A stretch of DNA of 43,464 nucleotides from Deltaproteobacteria bacterium (GTDB lineage: Bacteria > Myxococcota_A > Polyangia > Haliangiales > Haliangiaceae), in NCBI GenBank assembly GCA_019237945.1, contig JAFAOG010000171.1, positions 1 through 43,464 on the forward strand. Reading direction: 5' to 3'. Position 1 is the stretch's first letter. Each line of letters begins with the position of its first letter. A program made the position numbers and the translations under genes. Shown here in pieces: positions 1 through 9,380 of this stretch. The notes beneath the pieces were generated by a model that had not been told where the DNA came from, ran no database searches, and saw only the letters and a list, made by a program, of their open reading frames with translations.

Positions 1-2
1 GC

Positions 3-959
<957 letters not shown>

Positions 960-1005
960 CTCACGGCGCCCCGCGCTCGCAGGCTCGGCAACCGCAGAGG
1001 TGTAG

Positions 1006-1073
1006 CCGCAAAGCACGCGAAGCACGCAAAGGTCCAGAACCGGATCTTCGGTCTCCCTTTGCGTTCTTTGCGG
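1006..1073. repeat. extragenic hairpin of 9-bp-period repeats, element A
   Basis: The left arm (1006-1032) is three CGCAAAG-like units at a 9-base period; the right arm (1056-1073) carries two inverse units CTTTGCG. CCGCAAAG at 1006-1013 pairs perfectly with 1066-1073, and CGCAAAGG at 1025-1032 with 1056-1063. It is non-coding and lies between convergent clpX and cheA. The composition (runs of AAAG) differs from the surrounding genes. Confidence 0.75.
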
Positions 1074-1112
1074 CGCAATTCTCTGGGGAACAGGGCGTGC
1101 TCCAGAAGATCT

Positions 1113-1194
1113 GGCCCCAAAGAACCCAAAGCGCCCAAAGCCAAGAGGTTGGATCCGATCTTCCCTCTTTGGGTCCTTTGGGTTCTTTGGGGCC
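1113..1194. repeat. extragenic hairpin of 9-bp-period repeats, element B
   Basis: Two 28-base arms, 1113-1140 and 1167-1194, are inverted copies of each other with 26 of 28 positions complementary, around a 26-base loop. Each arm is three CCCAAAGNN units at a 9-base period. The long stem could act as a bidirectional terminator for the convergent clpX and cheA genes, but there is no clear T tract. It resembles element A at 1006-1073 in design, with CCCAAAG in place of CGCAAAG. Confidence 0.8.
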
Positions 1195-1222
1195 CAAACT
1201 CCGGGTCTTGATTGCCTCCGCG

Positions 1223-3424
1223 TTACTTCGCGGCGAGCGCTTCGAGCAGCTTGCGCCGCGTGATCGGCTTGGCGACCAGCGCGCGCACGCCGAGGTCCTT
1301 CGCGCGCCGGCGGTGCTCGGGGTTCGCACGCGACGTGATGATCACGATCGGCGTCGTCTTGAAGCGGTCGTCCTTGCGCAGGTGCGCGATCAGCTCGAAG
1401 CCGCCGAGCTCGGGCATCTCGAGGTCGGTGACGACGAGGTCGTAGCGGAGCTGGCGCGTCATCTGGAGCGCGCGCGCACCATCCTCCGCGACGTCGACGA
1501 TCCACCCCTCGCGGCCGAGCATCGACGTCATCGCCTCGCGGATCGCGCGCGAATCATCGACGACGAGCGCGCGGCCGGCGAGCACCATCGGCTGGCTCGT
1601 CAGGTCGGCGACCTCGCCGGGCGCGTCGGGATGGACGCGGCGAACGAGCTGCGCCGGGTCGAGGATCAGCTGGACCTTGCCGGAGCCGCTGATCGTCGCG
1701 GCGGCGTAGAGCGTCAGCGGCGCGAGCAGCGGGCCGAGCGGCTTGATGATGATCTCGCGCGGCCCGACGATCTTGTCGACGGTGCATACCAGGCTCTTGC
1801 CGGCGAACGTCACGACGACGCCGGGCCGCCGCTCGCCCGCGGTCCCGTTGCCGAGCAGGCCCTCGAGGCGCAGCACGGGCAGCGTCTCGTGGCGGGCCTG
1901 GGTCTGCGAGACGTTCGCATCGACGACGCACGTATCGACGACGTGCACCGCCGGGATCGCGTAGACCTGGCCGCCGACCTTGAACAGCATCGCCTGGGCG
2001 AGCGAGGTCGAGAGCGGCAGGCGCAATGCGAACGACGTGCCGCGGCCCGGCGTCGAGCTGACCTTGACCTCGCCGCCGAGGCGCGCGATCGCCTGGCGCA
2101 CGACATCGAGGCCGATGCCACGGCCCGCGAGCTCGTCGGCATCGCCGCGCACGCTGACGCCGGTGCCGAGCGCGTCGAGGACGTCGTTGTCCGTCGCGAG
2201 CTGGGCGCGCGCCTGCGACCATCGGCCGGTCTCGATCAACCGGTCGCGCAGCGCGGTCGTGTCGATGCCGCGGCCGTCGTCGGAGACCTCGAGCACCAGG
2301 AGGTTGCCGTCCTGGCGGGCGCGCATCGTCACGGTCGCGATCGCCGGCTTGCCGCGCGCGACACGCTCCTCGGGCGACTCGATGCCATGGGCGACCGCGT
2401 TGCGCAGCAGCTGCGTGATCGGATCGACGAGCTGCTCGGCGACCGCCTTGTCGAACTCGGTCTCCTCGCCGAGCGTGCGGAGCTCGACCTTGAGCCCGGT
2501 CGCGCGGCGCAGCGCACGCAGCGTGCGGGCCGCGTGCGTCATCAAGTTGCGCGCGCTCTCCATGCGGATGCGCACGAGGCCGCGCTGGAGGTCGCCAATG
2601 GTGCGGCGAAGCGCCTCGATCTCGTCGAGCAGCGCGGCGGTCGTCTGCGACAGCAGGGCCGCCTGCCCCGCCAGCTCCGCCTCGGTCTCGCCGAGCTGCT
2701 GCAGCCGCTCGCGCTCGATCACGTCGCGCAGGCCCTGGCGCGTCCGCGCGAGGTCACGGGACATCGTGCGCAGCAGCTGGACGCGCCGCTCGATGCGCGT
2801 GCGATCGAACAGCAGCTCGCCCGCGCTCGACATCAGCGCATCGATCCGCTCGGGCTCGACGCGCAGGTACGACTTCGGCTCGGGGACGTCCATGCGATCG
2901 CTCGGCGCATCGAGCACCGGCTCCGGCGGCTCGCCCTCGAGCAGCGCGCTGGTCGGGATCGACAGCGAGTCCTGTGGCGACGGCGCGATGATCTCGGAGT
3001 AGCTCGCGCGATCGGTCACCGTCGCGATCCGGGCGATCTGCTCGCGGATCCGCGCCGCGGACTGCTCGGCGACGATCGGCTCGACGGCGAGCTCGTCGAG
3101 GTACGCGCGCAGCCCGTCGGTGACCTCGACGATCAGATCGGCCGTGCTCGGCCCCCACGGCGACGGCTCGCGCCCGACCGCGGCGAACGCGCTCTCGAGC
3201 CGGTGGCTCAGATCGACCATCGTCGTCAGGCCGACCGTGCCCGCCGCGCCCTTGAGCGTGTGGGTGACGCGCATCATCTCCGTCAGCGTCTCGGCGCCGG
3301 GCCGCGCGGATCCGCCCGCGAGCACGCGCGCGGTCACGATCTCGAGCGCGTCGTGCGCCTCCTGGCGAAACAGCTGGCGCAGCATCGCCAGCTCTTCGGG
3401 ATCGAAGTCGAGCTCGTCGCTCAT
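1223..3424 (-). CDS. hybrid chemotaxis histidine kinase (CheA-CheW-like plus receiver domain)
   Basis: Sensor kinase of a chemosensory pathway, 733 residues. Domains in order: Hpt at about 10-115 with phospho-acceptor His55 in THTLKG; linker and dimerisation helices at 185-300; HATPase with N box at Asn342 (LLRNAVAHGIESPEER), G1 DDGRGID at 382-388 and G2 GRGIGLD at 434-440; CheW-like domain at about 472-595; receiver domain at 615-733 with acidic pair Asp623/624, phospho-acceptor Asp667 (VVTDLEMPE), Thr697 and Lys719. All catalytic residues are present. The CheA-receiver fusion recalls FrzE of Myxococcus, but orthology is not shown. The ATG overlaps the TGA of the upstream cheW in the pattern ATGA, so coupled expression is likely. 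No receptor, cheR, cheB or separate cheY lies in the window, so the output may be something other than flagellar taxis. Confidence 0.9.
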   Translation of the reverse strand: MSDELDFDPEELAMLRQLFRQEAHDALEIVTARVLAGGSARPGAETLTEMMRVTHTLKGAAGTVGLTTMVDLSHRLESAFAAVGREPSPWGPSTADLIVEVTDGLRAYLDELAVEPIVAEQSAARIREQIARIATVTDRASYSEIIAPSPQDSLSIPTSALLEGEPPEPVLDAPSDRMDVPEPKSYLRVEPERIDALMSSAGELLFDRTRIERRVQLLRTMSRDLARTRQGLRDVIERERLQQLGETEAELAGQAALLSQTTAALLDEIEALRRTIGDLQRGLVRIRMESARNLMTHAARTLRALRRATGLKVELRTLGEETEFDKAVAEQLVDPITQLLRNAVAHGIESPEERVARGKPAIATVTMRARQDGNLLVLEVSDDGRGIDTTALRDRLIETGRWSQARAQLATDNDVLDALGTGVSVRGDADELAGRGIGLDVVRQAIARLGGEVKVSSTPGRGTSFALRLPLSTSLAQAMLFKVGGQVYAIPAVHVVDTCVVDANVSQTQARHETLPVLRLEGLLGNGTAGERRPGVVVTFAGKSLVCTVDKIVGPREIIIKPLGPLLAPLTLYAAATISGSGKVQLILDPAQLVRRVHPDAPGEVADLTSQPMVLAGRALVVDDSRAIREAMTSMLGREGWIVDVAEDGARALQMTRQLRYDLVVTDLEMPELGGFELIAHLRKDDRFKTTPIVIITSRANPEHRRRAKDLGVRALVAKPITRRKLLEALAAK

Positions 3425-3834
3425 GTGGCGGCCGCCATCGTCACGACCTCGAGCGCCTTGCGAACCAGCCGCGTCGGGTCGAGCAGCGTCAGCGGGCGGC
3501 CCGCCGCATCGACGACCGCGCCCTCGTTCTCCGTGAGGCTCGCGACATGGTCGACCTGGTCGACGCGCAGCGCGCAGACCGTCCCCTCCGCCTCGAGCAC
3601 GAGAGCCCCATCTCCCTGTCGCGGGGGCGGGCCGGCCGGCTGGTCGAGCAGCGCGGCCACGTCGAGGACGGGCAAAATCGTACCGTGCAGGTTGACCACG
3701 CCGCCCAGCGCCGCAGGGGCAGTGGGAACGGCCGTCACGAACCCTAGGGTCACGACTTCTCGCACCCAGCGCAATTCGACCGCGTATCGCCCGACACCGA
3801 CCGCGAAGACGATGACGTTGCGCAATTCCGGCAC
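3421..3834 (-). CDS. cheW: CheW-like coupling protein
   Basis: Scaffold that links chemoreceptors to the CheA kinase at the membrane. At 137 residues it is a single CheW domain: VIVFAVGVGRYAVELRWVRE, then the GGVVNLHGTILPVLD segment characteristic of CheW, and a C-terminal DPTRLVRKAL helix. It starts at GTG 3834 and its TGA overlaps the ATG of the hybrid kinase. A TATGCT hexamer ends six bases before the GTG, which would place transcription start at the start codon itself. It probably serves only the adjacent kinase. Confidence 0.85.
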   Translation of the reverse strand: MPELRNVIVFAVGVGRYAVELRWVREVVTLGFVTAVPTAPAALGGVVNLHGTILPVLDVAALLDQPAGPPPRQGDGALVLEAEGTVCALRVDQVDHVASLTENEGAVVDAAGRPLTLLDPTRLVRKALEVVTMAAAT

Positions 3835-3840
3835 GGGGCG

Positions 3841-3846
3841 AGCATA
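3841..3846 (-). promoter_or_regulatory. candidate -10 element of cheW-cheA (leaderless type)
   Basis: TATGCT on the minus strand, six bases before the GTG of cheW. The spacing would start the transcript at the start codon. No good -35 is seen. It is one of a set of similarly placed hexamers in this window. Confidence 0.4.
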
Positions 3847-3934
3847 CCCTCCGTAGAGCGCGTAGTCCCCGTCACGTCTCTCGGCACCAACCGTCTACGA
3901 GAAAGAGGAACTGCCGCACGCCTCGATCCGGTGT

Positions 3935-3940
3935 TAGGGT
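3935..3940 (+). promoter_or_regulatory. candidate extended -10 element of the PHM-like lipoprotein gene
   Basis: TAGGGT preceded by TGT (extended -10, TGNTAGGGT), seven bases before the ATG at 3948. It implies a leaderless or almost leaderless message. No -35 consensus is evident. Confidence 0.4.
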
Positions 3941-3947
3941 GGGGACC

Positions 3948-4985
3948 ATGAGAGCCTGGCCTTTGGTGGTTGGTCTCGCTGCGTGCGGCGCCGGCAATGG
4001 GCACCAAGCGCAACCGGACGGGCCGGTGACGGCGGGGTCGGATGCGAGTGTGGATGCGCCGCCCGGAGTCACGTGGGCGCCGCTGATCTCGCGCAGCTAC
4101 ACGGTCGATAACGTCAGCCCCGAGACGTACGTGTGCCGCCGCGTGAAGATCTCGCAGGACATGTGGATCTCCGGCTTCCGCAGCGAGCTGCCCGAGGGCA
4201 CGCTCCGCGCGTTCGTCTCGATCGATACGAGCGGGGCCACGCAGACCGGCAACATCACGCCGTGCGACGGCACGGTCGGCATCGGCGCTCCGGGCGTCAA
4301 CCGCGCACAGCTGCTGTTCGCGGATACGCACGGCCCGAACCAGTACAACGACATCCTGTTCCCGGCCGGCGACGCCGTGCACATCCCCGCGAACAGCTAC
4401 ATCGTGCTCAACGCCGACGTCTACGAGCCGGTCGACGGCACGCCCTATTCGGGCACGCTCAACATCTACGCGACGACCGTGCCGCCCGGCGAGGTCCAGC
4501 ACGAGCTGCAGGCGATGTTCGGCGGCACCAACAGCATCGACATCAAGTCCGACGGCACGATGCAGACGGTGACCGGCGGGTGCAGCGGCCCGCGGTCGCA
4601 GGACTATCACGTGCTCGCGGTGTGGCCGCACATGCACATGCTCGGCAAGCACTCGCACCTGACGATCACGCGCAACAACGTCACCGACGTCGTCGAGGAC
4701 CAGCCGTTCACGTTCACGAACCAGGCGATCGACATGGTCAACGAGCGCACGCTCGGCACGCAGGACCAGCTGAACTTCACGTGCAGCTACGTCGTGCCGT
4801 CGATGACCTGCCAGTACAACGGCTCGAAGTACTGCGGCACCGTCGGCACCTGCCAGCCCGACAACCTGTGCCACGTCGGCCAGAGCGACAGCCTCGGCGG
4901 CGAGGCGTGCTTCGCCGCGCTCTACGTGTGGCCGCCGCCGAACAACGCGTTCGGCTGCTTCAGCGGCGTCCAGCCGCCGATCTAG
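3948..4985 (+). CDS. lipoprotein with PHM/DBH-type copper monooxygenase fold, copper sites degenerate
   Basis: Probable outer-membrane or periplasmic lipoprotein of 345 residues; the lipobox is GLAAC with Cys13. The fold call rests on motifs of the peptidylglycine alpha-hydroxylating/dopamine beta-monooxygenase family: PHMHMLGK (His228 and His230, the CuM His-x-His pair) and TQDQLNFTCSY (resembling the conserved GD-x-C-x-Y strand). The family's Glu-Met-Cys motif, whose Met is the third CuM ligand, appears here as Glu319-Ala320-Cys321, and the N-domain His of HYxxP is replaced in LNADVYEP. I therefore infer a family member with at most a partial copper site, perhaps a binding protein. The ATG at 3948 is preferred to the in-frame GTG at 3939 because it gives a clean signal peptide. 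Its TAG shares bases with the stop of convergent rnr. Confidence 0.6.
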   Translation: MRAWPLVVGLAACGAGNGHQAQPDGPVTAGSDASVDAPPGVTWAPLISRSYTVDNVSPETYVCRRVKISQDMWISGFRSELPEGTLRAFVSIDTSGATQTGNITPCDGTVGIGAPGVNRAQLLFADTHGPNQYNDILFPAGDAVHIPANSYIVLNADVYEPVDGTPYSGTLNIYATTVPPGEVQHELQAMFGGTNSIDIKSDGTMQTVTGGCSGPRSQDYHVLAVWPHMHMLGKHSHLTITRNNVTDVVEDQPFTFTNQAIDMVNERTLGTQDQLNFTCSYVVPSMTCQYNGSKYCGTVGTCQPDNLCHVGQSDSLGGEACFAALYVWPPPNNAFGCFSGVQPPI

Positions 4986-7693
4986 CGCCGCTTCTTCTTC
5001 TTGCCGCCGCCGCCCGACGGCTTCGCGCCGCCGAGCCGGTGCGACACGCCCAGGCGCAGCTTGCCGCCCGGCGCGCGCTCCTCGCGGCCCTTGCGACCGG
5101 TGGAGCGCTCGCGCTGCTGGGCCTGCACGCGATCGATCTCGCGCGCGGCGCGCCTCCGCTGCTGGAACGCCGCCTTCTCGGACGTCTCGAGCTTCGGCGG
5201 CTTGCCGGCCTTCTTCGTCGCGCCGTCGACGAGCGTGAAGTCGATGCGGCGGCGGATCACCGAGACATTGTTGATCTCGACCGTCACCTTGTCGCCGAGC
5301 TCGATCGTGCGACCGGTCCGCGTTCCGGACAGTCGCATGTGGATCTCGTCGTGCGTGAACGGCTCGCCGAGCGAGTCGAGCTTGATCAGGCCCTCGACGT
5401 ACGGCTCCTCGATCTCGACGAACGCGCCGAACGACGTGACGGCGGAGACCGTGCCTTCGAACTTCTCGCCGACCTGGTCGCGCATCATGTACGCGCGATA
5501 CATCGCGACCGCCTCGCGCTCCGCTTCCATCGCACGGCGCTCGTGCGCCGACGAATCAGCGGCGAGCTGCGCGAGCGTCTCGACGGGCGGAGGCGGCTTG
5601 CCGTACCCGCCGCCGGACGCGTGGCCCTCGCGGTGGAGGTGATGCTTCAGGAGCCGGTGCGCGAGCAGGTCGGGATAGCGCCGGATCGGTGACGTGAAGT
5701 GCAGGTAGTCACCGGAGGCGAGGCCGAAGTGGCCGATCGGAACGGTGTCCCACACGGCCTGCGTCAGCGTGCGCAGCACGAGGAACGAGAGCGCCTGCGC
5801 GCCAGGCTTCTCGGCGATCTGATCGAGCACCGCCTTCATGCCGAGCGGCGTCTGCGCGGCCTCGATGTCGACCTTGATGCCGTACGCCGCGAGCATCTCG
5901 GCGAGCTGGGCGACGCGCTCCTGCTTCGGCGGCGCATGGACGCGCCACACGGTCGGGGCGTTGCGCCGGCGGAAGAACATGCCGACGGCCTCGTTCGCCG
6001 CGATCATGAACTCCTCGACGAGCTGGTACGCCATCTTGACGGCCGGGTCGCCCTTCGCCTTCACGACGTCGCGCACGAGCCGCGGATCGTCGGCGTCGAG
6101 GATGACCTTGGGCTCGGCGATCTCGAGGTCGAGCGCGCCTCGAGCCTGGCGCTTCGCGCGCAGCTGCTGGGCGAGGTTGTGCAGGCGCTGCAGCTCGCCG
6201 ATCCACGGCCGGTACATCTCGCGCGAGCCGCGGAAGTCGCCGCCGAGCGCGGCCGCGACGCCCGGGTAGTCGAGGCGCGCCTTCGACTTGATCACGGCGG
6301 CGGCGTAGCCGATGTCGATGATCTTCGCGTCGTCGTCGTAGTCGAGCCGCACGACCATCGCGCAGCGATCGACGAGCGGGTTGAGTGAACAGATGTTTGC
6401 CGATAGCTGGATCGGCAGCATCGGGATCACGCGGTCGGGCAAGTACACGCTGACGCCGCGGATCGAGGCCTCGCGATCGAGCGCATCGTTCCAGCGCACG
6501 TAGTGCGAGACGTCGGCGACCGCGACCCACACGCGCGGGCCGCCGTGCGGTCCGTCCTCGATGCAGAGCGCGTCGTCGAAGTCGCGCGCGGTCTCCGGAT
6601 CGATCGTCGCGAACCGACGGTCGCGCAGATCGATGCGATCGGCGAGGTCGGTCGGCAGCAGCGTCTGCGGCGTCGCGGCGGCCTGTGCGGCGGCGTCGTC
6701 GGGGAATTCGATCGGGATCACTGCGCAGGCGAGGATCTTCTCGATCTCGGTGCGCGGATCCTCGGGATCGCCGAGCACCTTGAGCACCTTGCCGGCGAGC
6801 TCGTTGCGAACCGCGTCGGGGTAGCGCGTGATCTCGATGACGACCGCGTCGCCATCCTTGCCGAGCGGCGCCGAGTCGATGCCGACGCGGCCGTAATCGG
6901 CGGCGATCCGCGGATCGTCGGGCTCGAGGTAGACGGCGCGGCCCACGCGGCGCAGCACGCCGGTGAGGCGCGCACGCCCGCGCGCGAGCACCTCGACGAC
7001 GCGGCCTTCGGTGCCGCGCACGCCGGGCCACGTATCGAGGGCGACCTCGTCGCCGTCGAGAGACGTCGCGCGATACTTCGCGGGCACGAACACCGTGCCG
7101 TCAGGCGTCGCGACGAAGCCGTAGCCCGCCGGATGCACCGTGATGCGGCCGATCGTGCGGTCGTCATCCTCGCGCCGCGTGACGGGGGCGCCGCGCGTCG
7201 CAGGCTTCACGGGCACGGGTTTGCCGGCCGCGGGCTTCGCGGCGGGCGTGGTCGCGGGCTTCACCGCGTACGTGCCGGCAGCGGTCGGCCGCATCTCGCC
7301 GGTCTCGGGGTCGTACTCCTCGGCGGGCTGGCTCGTCGGCCGCGGAGGCGCGCTCGGCTTCTTCCACGGCAGCTCGGGCTTGCGCGCGCGCTTGTTCGCC
7401 TCGTGATGCTTCTGCTTGTCTTTACGGCTGGGGCGCATCGGTTTCTCGGGCGGCGGCGGTGGAACGGGCTTCGCGTGCGGATCCGGCGTGCGGCCGTGCG
7501 GGGCGAGTGCGAATGCACCGCCGGGCAGGACGTGAACCCTGCCCTCCTCGACGAGCTCGAGCACCGTCGAGCGAAGGTTACTGTAGTCGTGCTTGCGCAC
7601 GCCGAGCTCGTCGGCGAGTGCGGTCAGCTTGATACCTGGAGTGACCAGGCGGGACAGGCTCTCCAAGATGACCTGTCGATCGAACGTAGACAT
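4982..7693 (-). CDS. rnr: ribonuclease R
   Basis: Processive 3'-5' exoribonuclease that degrades structured RNA and takes part in RNA quality control. At 903 residues it is longer than typical RNase R. Domains: N-terminal winged helix (about 1-65); a Pro/Lys/Ala-rich linker at 70-175 that is low-complexity and probably disordered; cold-shock-like OB domains at about 180-320; the RNB catalytic domain with metal-binding Asp365, Asp371, Asp373 and Asp374 in IDPETARDFDDALC; an S1 domain (VGEKFEGTVSAVTSFGAFVE) at roughly 750-840; and a basic tail ending in KKKKRR. It starts at ATG 7693, 14 bases after the stop of the beta-propeller lipoprotein gene, so the two are probably co-transcribed. The stop is shared palindromically (CTAG) with the convergent gene. 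Confidence 0.93.
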   Translation of the reverse strand: MSTFDRQVILESLSRLVTPGIKLTALADELGVRKHDYSNLRSTVLELVEEGRVHVLPGGAFALAPHGRTPDPHAKPVPPPPPEKPMRPSRKDKQKHHEANKRARKPELPWKKPSAPPRPTSQPAEEYDPETGEMRPTAAGTYAVKPATTPAAKPAAGKPVPVKPATRGAPVTRREDDDRTIGRITVHPAGYGFVATPDGTVFVPAKYRATSLDGDEVALDTWPGVRGTEGRVVEVLARGRARLTGVLRRVGRAVYLEPDDPRIAADYGRVGIDSAPLGKDGDAVVIEITRYPDAVRNELAGKVLKVLGDPEDPRTEIEKILACAVIPIEFPDDAAAQAAATPQTLLPTDLADRIDLRDRRFATIDPETARDFDDALCIEDGPHGGPRVWVAVADVSHYVRWNDALDREASIRGVSVYLPDRVIPMLPIQLSANICSLNPLVDRCAMVVRLDYDDDAKIIDIGYAAAVIKSKARLDYPGVAAALGGDFRGSREMYRPWIGELQRLHNLAQQLRAKRQARGALDLEIAEPKVILDADDPRLVRDVVKAKGDPAVKMAYQLVEEFMIAANEAVGMFFRRRNAPTVWRVHAPPKQERVAQLAEMLAAYGIKVDIEAAQTPLGMKAVLDQIAEKPGAQALSFLVLRTLTQAVWDTVPIGHFGLASGDYLHFTSPIRRYPDLLAHRLLKHHLHREGHASGGGYGKPPPPVETLAQLAADSSAHERRAMEAEREAVAMYRAYMMRDQVGEKFEGTVSAVTSFGAFVEIEEPYVEGLIKLDSLGEPFTHDEIHMRLSGTRTGRTIELGDKVTVEINNVSVIRRRIDFTLVDGATKKAGKPPKLETSEKAAFQQRRRAAREIDRVQAQQRERSTGRKGREERAPGGKLRLGVSHRLGGAKPSGGGGKKKKRR

Positions 7694-7707
7694 GATGATT
7701 TCTTTCT

Positions 7708-8970
7708 CTAACGAAATGCGTGCAGATGCCCGTCGTCGCCGGCGACATACAATGTCCCATCGGCGGCAATGGCGGGCGTGGTATCGACGTCACCCGGGAG
7801 CTGGAGATGCCAGCGCAAGGTGCCGTCGGGGGCGACCGCGTAGACGTGCTCGTCTTCGGAACCGAAGAGGATGGTGCCGTCTTGCGCGATGCCCGGGGTT
7901 GAATGAATGCGGTCGGCCGCGGCGACTTTCCATTTCACCTGGCCGGTCGGCGCGACCGCATAGAACGAATGATCGTCGCTGCCGATGTAGATCGTGCCGT
8001 CGGGGCCGAGGGCGGCGCCGCCGCGCACGTCGTCACCGGTCAGCATCGTCCACGCGACCTTGCCGTCGGGCGCGATCGCGTAGAGCTTGTGATCGTCGCT
8101 GCCGACGTACACCGTGCCGTCGTTGCCGATCGCGGGCGAGCTATCGACATCGTCGCCGGTGCGCACCGACCACTTCATGTGGCCATCGGGCGCGATCGCG
8201 TAGACCGCGTCGTCCTGCGAGCCCGCGTACACGGTGCCGTCCTGTGCGAGCGCCGGCGTCGAGGCGACGTGCTCGGCCGTCGCGAGCTTCCAGCGCAGCG
8301 TGCCGTCGGCCCACACCGCGTGAATGCCGTCGCCGCCGACATAGATCGTCCCGTCGGGGCCGATCGTCGGGCCGCCATCGACATCGCAGCGCGAGGACTC
8401 GGGTCCAAAGCCCTTCGGATCGCAGTCGCCGAGCCGCAGCTTCCACTTGAGCGAGCCGTCGGGCTTCACCGCGTAGAGGTGGTCGTCGTCGGAGCCGACG
8501 TAGATCGTGCCGTCCTCGGCGATCGCCGGCGTGCTCCACGAGCGGTCGCCTGTCTTGAACGTCCACTTGATGCTGCCGTCGCGCGCGATCGCGTAGAGCC
8601 CGCCGTCGTGCGATGCGACGTAGATCGTGCCGTCCTTGCCAAGCGTCGGCGAGCCCGCGACGACGCCGTGGACATCGGTCGACCACTGCTCCTTCGGCTG
8701 CGCAGCGGGAGCCGCGCCGGTGCGACGCCCGGTGTGGCGCGCATCGCCGCCGAACATCGCGTACGCGGGAGCGCCCTTGACGGCGACCGCGCTCGGCTTC
8801 GCGACGGCCGCATCGGCAGTCGCCGCGGCGACGGGGTGCGGATCGACGCAGGTACCCCGCTCGCAGACCCGTGGGTCCTTGCAATCGGTGTCCTTGGTGC
8901 AGCCACCCTGTCGGGCTTGCGTCCCCGAACACGCGGCGGTGGCCCATGCCACCGCCAACACTCTTCTCAC
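7708..8970 (-). CDS. PQQ-like beta-propeller lipoprotein
   Basis: A 420-residue exported protein. The GTG at 8970 begins a short signal peptide with the lipobox-like TAAC at about residue 14. Next comes a small Cys-rich module, CTKDTDCKDPRVCERGTC, seen in many myxobacterial surface proteins, then an Ala/Val-rich linker, then about eight repeats of the form DGTIYVGSDDxxLYAIxPDG with Trp in the following strand. This is the PQQ/quinoprotein-type blade pattern of BamB-like propellers. No PQQ ligands can be assigned, so a structural or binding role is more likely than dehydrogenase activity. A TAGGGT hexamer ends seven bases before the GTG. The gene runs into rnr after a 14-base gap, with no evident functional link. 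Confidence 0.75.
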   Translation of the reverse strand: MRRVLAVAWATAACSGTQARQGGCTKDTDCKDPRVCERGTCVDPHPVAAATADAAVAKPSAVAVKGAPAYAMFGGDARHTGRRTGAAPAAQPKEQWSTDVHGVVAGSPTLGKDGTIYVASHDGGLYAIARDGSIKWTFKTGDRSWSTPAIAEDGTIYVGSDDDHLYAVKPDGSLKWKLRLGDCDPKGFGPESSRCDVDGGPTIGPDGTIYVGGDGIHAVWADGTLRWKLATAEHVASTPALAQDGTVYAGSQDDAVYAIAPDGHMKWSVRTGDDVDSSPAIGNDGTVYVGSDDHKLYAIAPDGKVAWTMLTGDDVRGGAALGPDGTIYIGSDDHSFYAVAPTGQVKWKVAAADRIHSTPGIAQDGTILFGSEDEHVYAVAPDGTLRWHLQLPGDVDTTPAIAADGTLYVAGDDGHLHAFR

Positions 8971-8977
8971 GACCGGG

Positions 8978-8983
8978 ACCCTA
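8978..8983 (-). promoter_or_regulatory. candidate -10 element of the beta-propeller lipoprotein gene
   Basis: TAGGGT on the minus strand, seven bases before GTG 8970. Same position and sequence as the hexamer before the PHM-like gene at 3935-3940. Confidence 0.4.
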
Positions 8984-9002
8984 CCTCAAAACGCGAGCGC
9001 GG

Positions 9003-9278
9003 CTAGGCCTTTGGCAGATCATTCGAGAATCGCTCGGCAAGCTTCTCGAAATACCGGCGCGTTTCTTCGAGCACGACCGGATCTTGATCGGGATACATGC
9101 GGATGCCGTGTGCGCCGAACGGATCGGTCGTCACGGGTCCGACGGGCAAGCCTCCGACGATGCCGGTTTGCTCGTGATAGAGCAACGCCAGCACCTCGGC
9201 GTGGTTCTCGGGCACCAAGAACGTTCGACGCCCGAGCTCCGGGCGCCCGTCTTTGAAGCCGTCGACCAGCTTGGCCAT
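9003..9278 (-). CDS. hypothetical protein, 91 residues
   Basis: I do not recognise the family. The product is soluble, without signal peptide or membrane segment. It has a basic N-terminus, a central Gly/Pro-rich stretch (GIVGGLPVGPVTTDPFG) and a C-terminal amphipathic helix (LEETRRYFEKLAERF). Composition is even and protein-like, which argues for a real gene rather than an antisense shadow; no better frame exists here. It starts at ATG 9278 and is divergent from the isomerase-like gene at 9381. The beta-propeller gene follows after 32 bases but appears to have its own promoter. Confidence 0.6.
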   Translation of the reverse strand: MAKLVDGFKDGRPELGRRTFLVPENHAEVLALLYHEQTGIVGGLPVGPVTTDPFGAHGIRMYPDQDPVVLEETRRYFEKLAERFSNDLPKA

Positions 9279-9366
9279 GTGCCAGCGAGAAGTCTATCTG
9301 CTCCCCCGAATTGGCGAAAGTCCCTCGGGACGATCAGGTGATCCAACCGGCGCGGGTGTTCACGTG

Positions 9367-9372
9367 TACGCT
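9367..9372 (+). promoter_or_regulatory. candidate -10 element of the tandem isomerase-like gene
   Basis: TACGCT, eight bases before the GTG at 9381, in line with the other leaderless-type hexamers of the window. The -35 region is not recognisable. Confidence 0.35.
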
Positions 9373-9380
9373 TTGGGCCC

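Noticed and set aside
7708-8970. True PQQ-dependent dehydrogenase
   Set aside because: Only the blade repeats are present; no PQQ or calcium ligands or catalytic Asp motif could be found.
9131-9346. 71-codon minus-strand frame
   Set aside because: Ser/Trp/Arg-rich and overlapping the better 91-codon frame at 9003-9278; a shadow.
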